Part shown: positions 6,850-7,338 of the stretch, piece after piece
Layout: each line of letters opens with the position of its first letter
Position numbering within the stretch: position 1 is the first letter of the stretch
Assembly: GCA_005879655.1 (NCBI GenBank)
Contig: VBJK01000203.1
Span: forward strand, 1-7,338
Direction: 5' to 3'
Length of the DNA stretch: 7,338 bases
From: Chloroflexota bacterium
GTDB taxonomy: Bacteria > Chloroflexota > Ktedonobacteria > Ktedonobacterales > Ktedonobacteraceae
The notes under the pieces: generated by a model
The model's input: only the letters and a program-made list of their open reading frames with translations
Told to the model about the DNA's origin: nothing
Database searches by the model: none
Translations under genes and position numbers: made by a program

Positions 6850-7338
6850 GTGGATTCAAAAGAGATTTTCCGTGCACTACAAGCAGGTGAGATCAGTTAT
6901 GAACAGGCAGAGCAAGAGTTCAAGGCCATCATGAATGCTCCCGCCACTCCCATGCCAGAAAGTTCAAGTTCTCCATTGCCGGATGAGGGAACAAACTCGG
7001 TGGTGCTGATGCATGAGGTTGAGCCAGGGATTGTCCAGATAACAATGCAAGATCGTGTCCATAAAAATATGTTTTCAGCAGCATTGGTGAACGGGCTAAT
7101 AAAAGCATTTCAGTCACTTGAAGACAATTTAAGCTATAAGGTCGTCATTCTCACTGGGTATGAGAACTATTTTGCTTCTGGTGGAAGCAAAGAGAGTTTG
7201 TTGGCTATCCAGGAGGGCAAAGTCAAATTTACTGAAGTGAAAATCTACCATCTTGCTCTAGATTGCAAGCTTCCAGTGATTGCTGCCATGCAAGGACATG
7301 GTATTGGTGCTGGTTGGGCTATGGGTATGTTTTGCGAT
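6850..7338 (+). CDS. PksI-like polyketide biosynthesis enoyl-CoA hydratase/isomerase (ECH2 decarboxylase), partial (3' end beyond window)
   Basis: 163 residues are visible. The crotonase-fold domain begins at about residue 50 (VVLMHEVEPGIVQITMQDR) and contains VVILTGYENYFASGG (98-112) and AAMQGHGIGAG (145-155), whose Gly-rich turns form the oxyanion hole. The wording HKN-F, ASGG and MQGHGIG-G follows PksI of the bacillaene pathway rather than the ECH1 dehydratases such as PksH, so I assign it as ECH2, which decarboxylates the glutaconyl-ACP intermediate to the beta-methyl branch. Residues 1-49 are an extension that PksI lacks: a helical segment DSKEIFRALQAGEISYEQAE, then a Pro/Ser-rich linker. 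The segment resembles the tail of the upstream PKS, suggesting a docking function. The gene sits 23 bases after the PKS with its own strong ribosome site. The downstream catalytic region is outside the window. Confidence 0.88.
   Translation, partial: MDSKEIFRALQAGEISYEQAEQEFKAIMNAPATPMPESSSSPLPDEGTNSVVLMHEVEPGIVQITMQDRVHKNMFSAALVNGLIKAFQSLEDNLSYKVVILTGYENYFASGGSKESLLAIQEGKVKFTEVKIYHLALDCKLPVIAAMQGHGIGAGWAMGMFCD

Overview
The window holds the start of a trans-acyltransferase (trans-AT) polyketide biosynthesis locus with a divergently transcribed regulator beside it. GC content looks moderate. The regulator has an XRE helix-turn-helix followed by a STAND/NB-ARC NTPase, an architecture very common in Ktedonobacteria (Chloroflexota). 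A soil-type Ktedonobacter relative is my best guess for the organism, inferred from style rather than from any marker gene.

Layout. Bases 1-1192 (minus strand) are the N-terminal 397 codons of the regulator, which runs off the left edge. Bases 1193-1455 are an AT-rich divergent intergenic region with a plausible minus-strand promoter and a palindromic operator candidate. From 1456 to 6826 (plus strand) lies one ancestral PKS gene, now in two reading frames. Its domain order is C-methyltransferase, ACP, enoyl reductase (ER), ketosynthase (KS), post-KS linker, long linker with a duplicated insert, ACP, short C-terminal helical tail. The frame changes inside the ER at about 3412-3416, and about 30 residues expected for the family are missing there, so this looks like an out-of-frame deletion. 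From 6850 to the right edge is the N-terminal part of a PksI-like enoyl-CoA hydratase-family decarboxylase (ECH2) of a beta-branching (HMG-CoA synthase-type) cassette.

How the genes fit together. The KS-ACP module has no ketoreductase, so it should leave a beta-ketone. Its ACP carries the Trp at Ser+6 that marks beta-branching ACPs, and the next gene encodes a beta-branching enzyme. These signs agree: an HMG-CoA synthase homologue would add an acetate-derived carbon at this module, and the ECH enzymes would dehydrate and decarboxylate it. The other cassette members and the stand-alone acyltransferase are not visible here.

The most unusual features are the ER-disrupting deletion, a 144-bp hairpin-rich element tandemly duplicated in frame inside the megasynthase, a 34-codon insertion in the KS C-terminal region, and an N-terminal extension on the ECH resembling the C-terminal tail of the upstream PKS.
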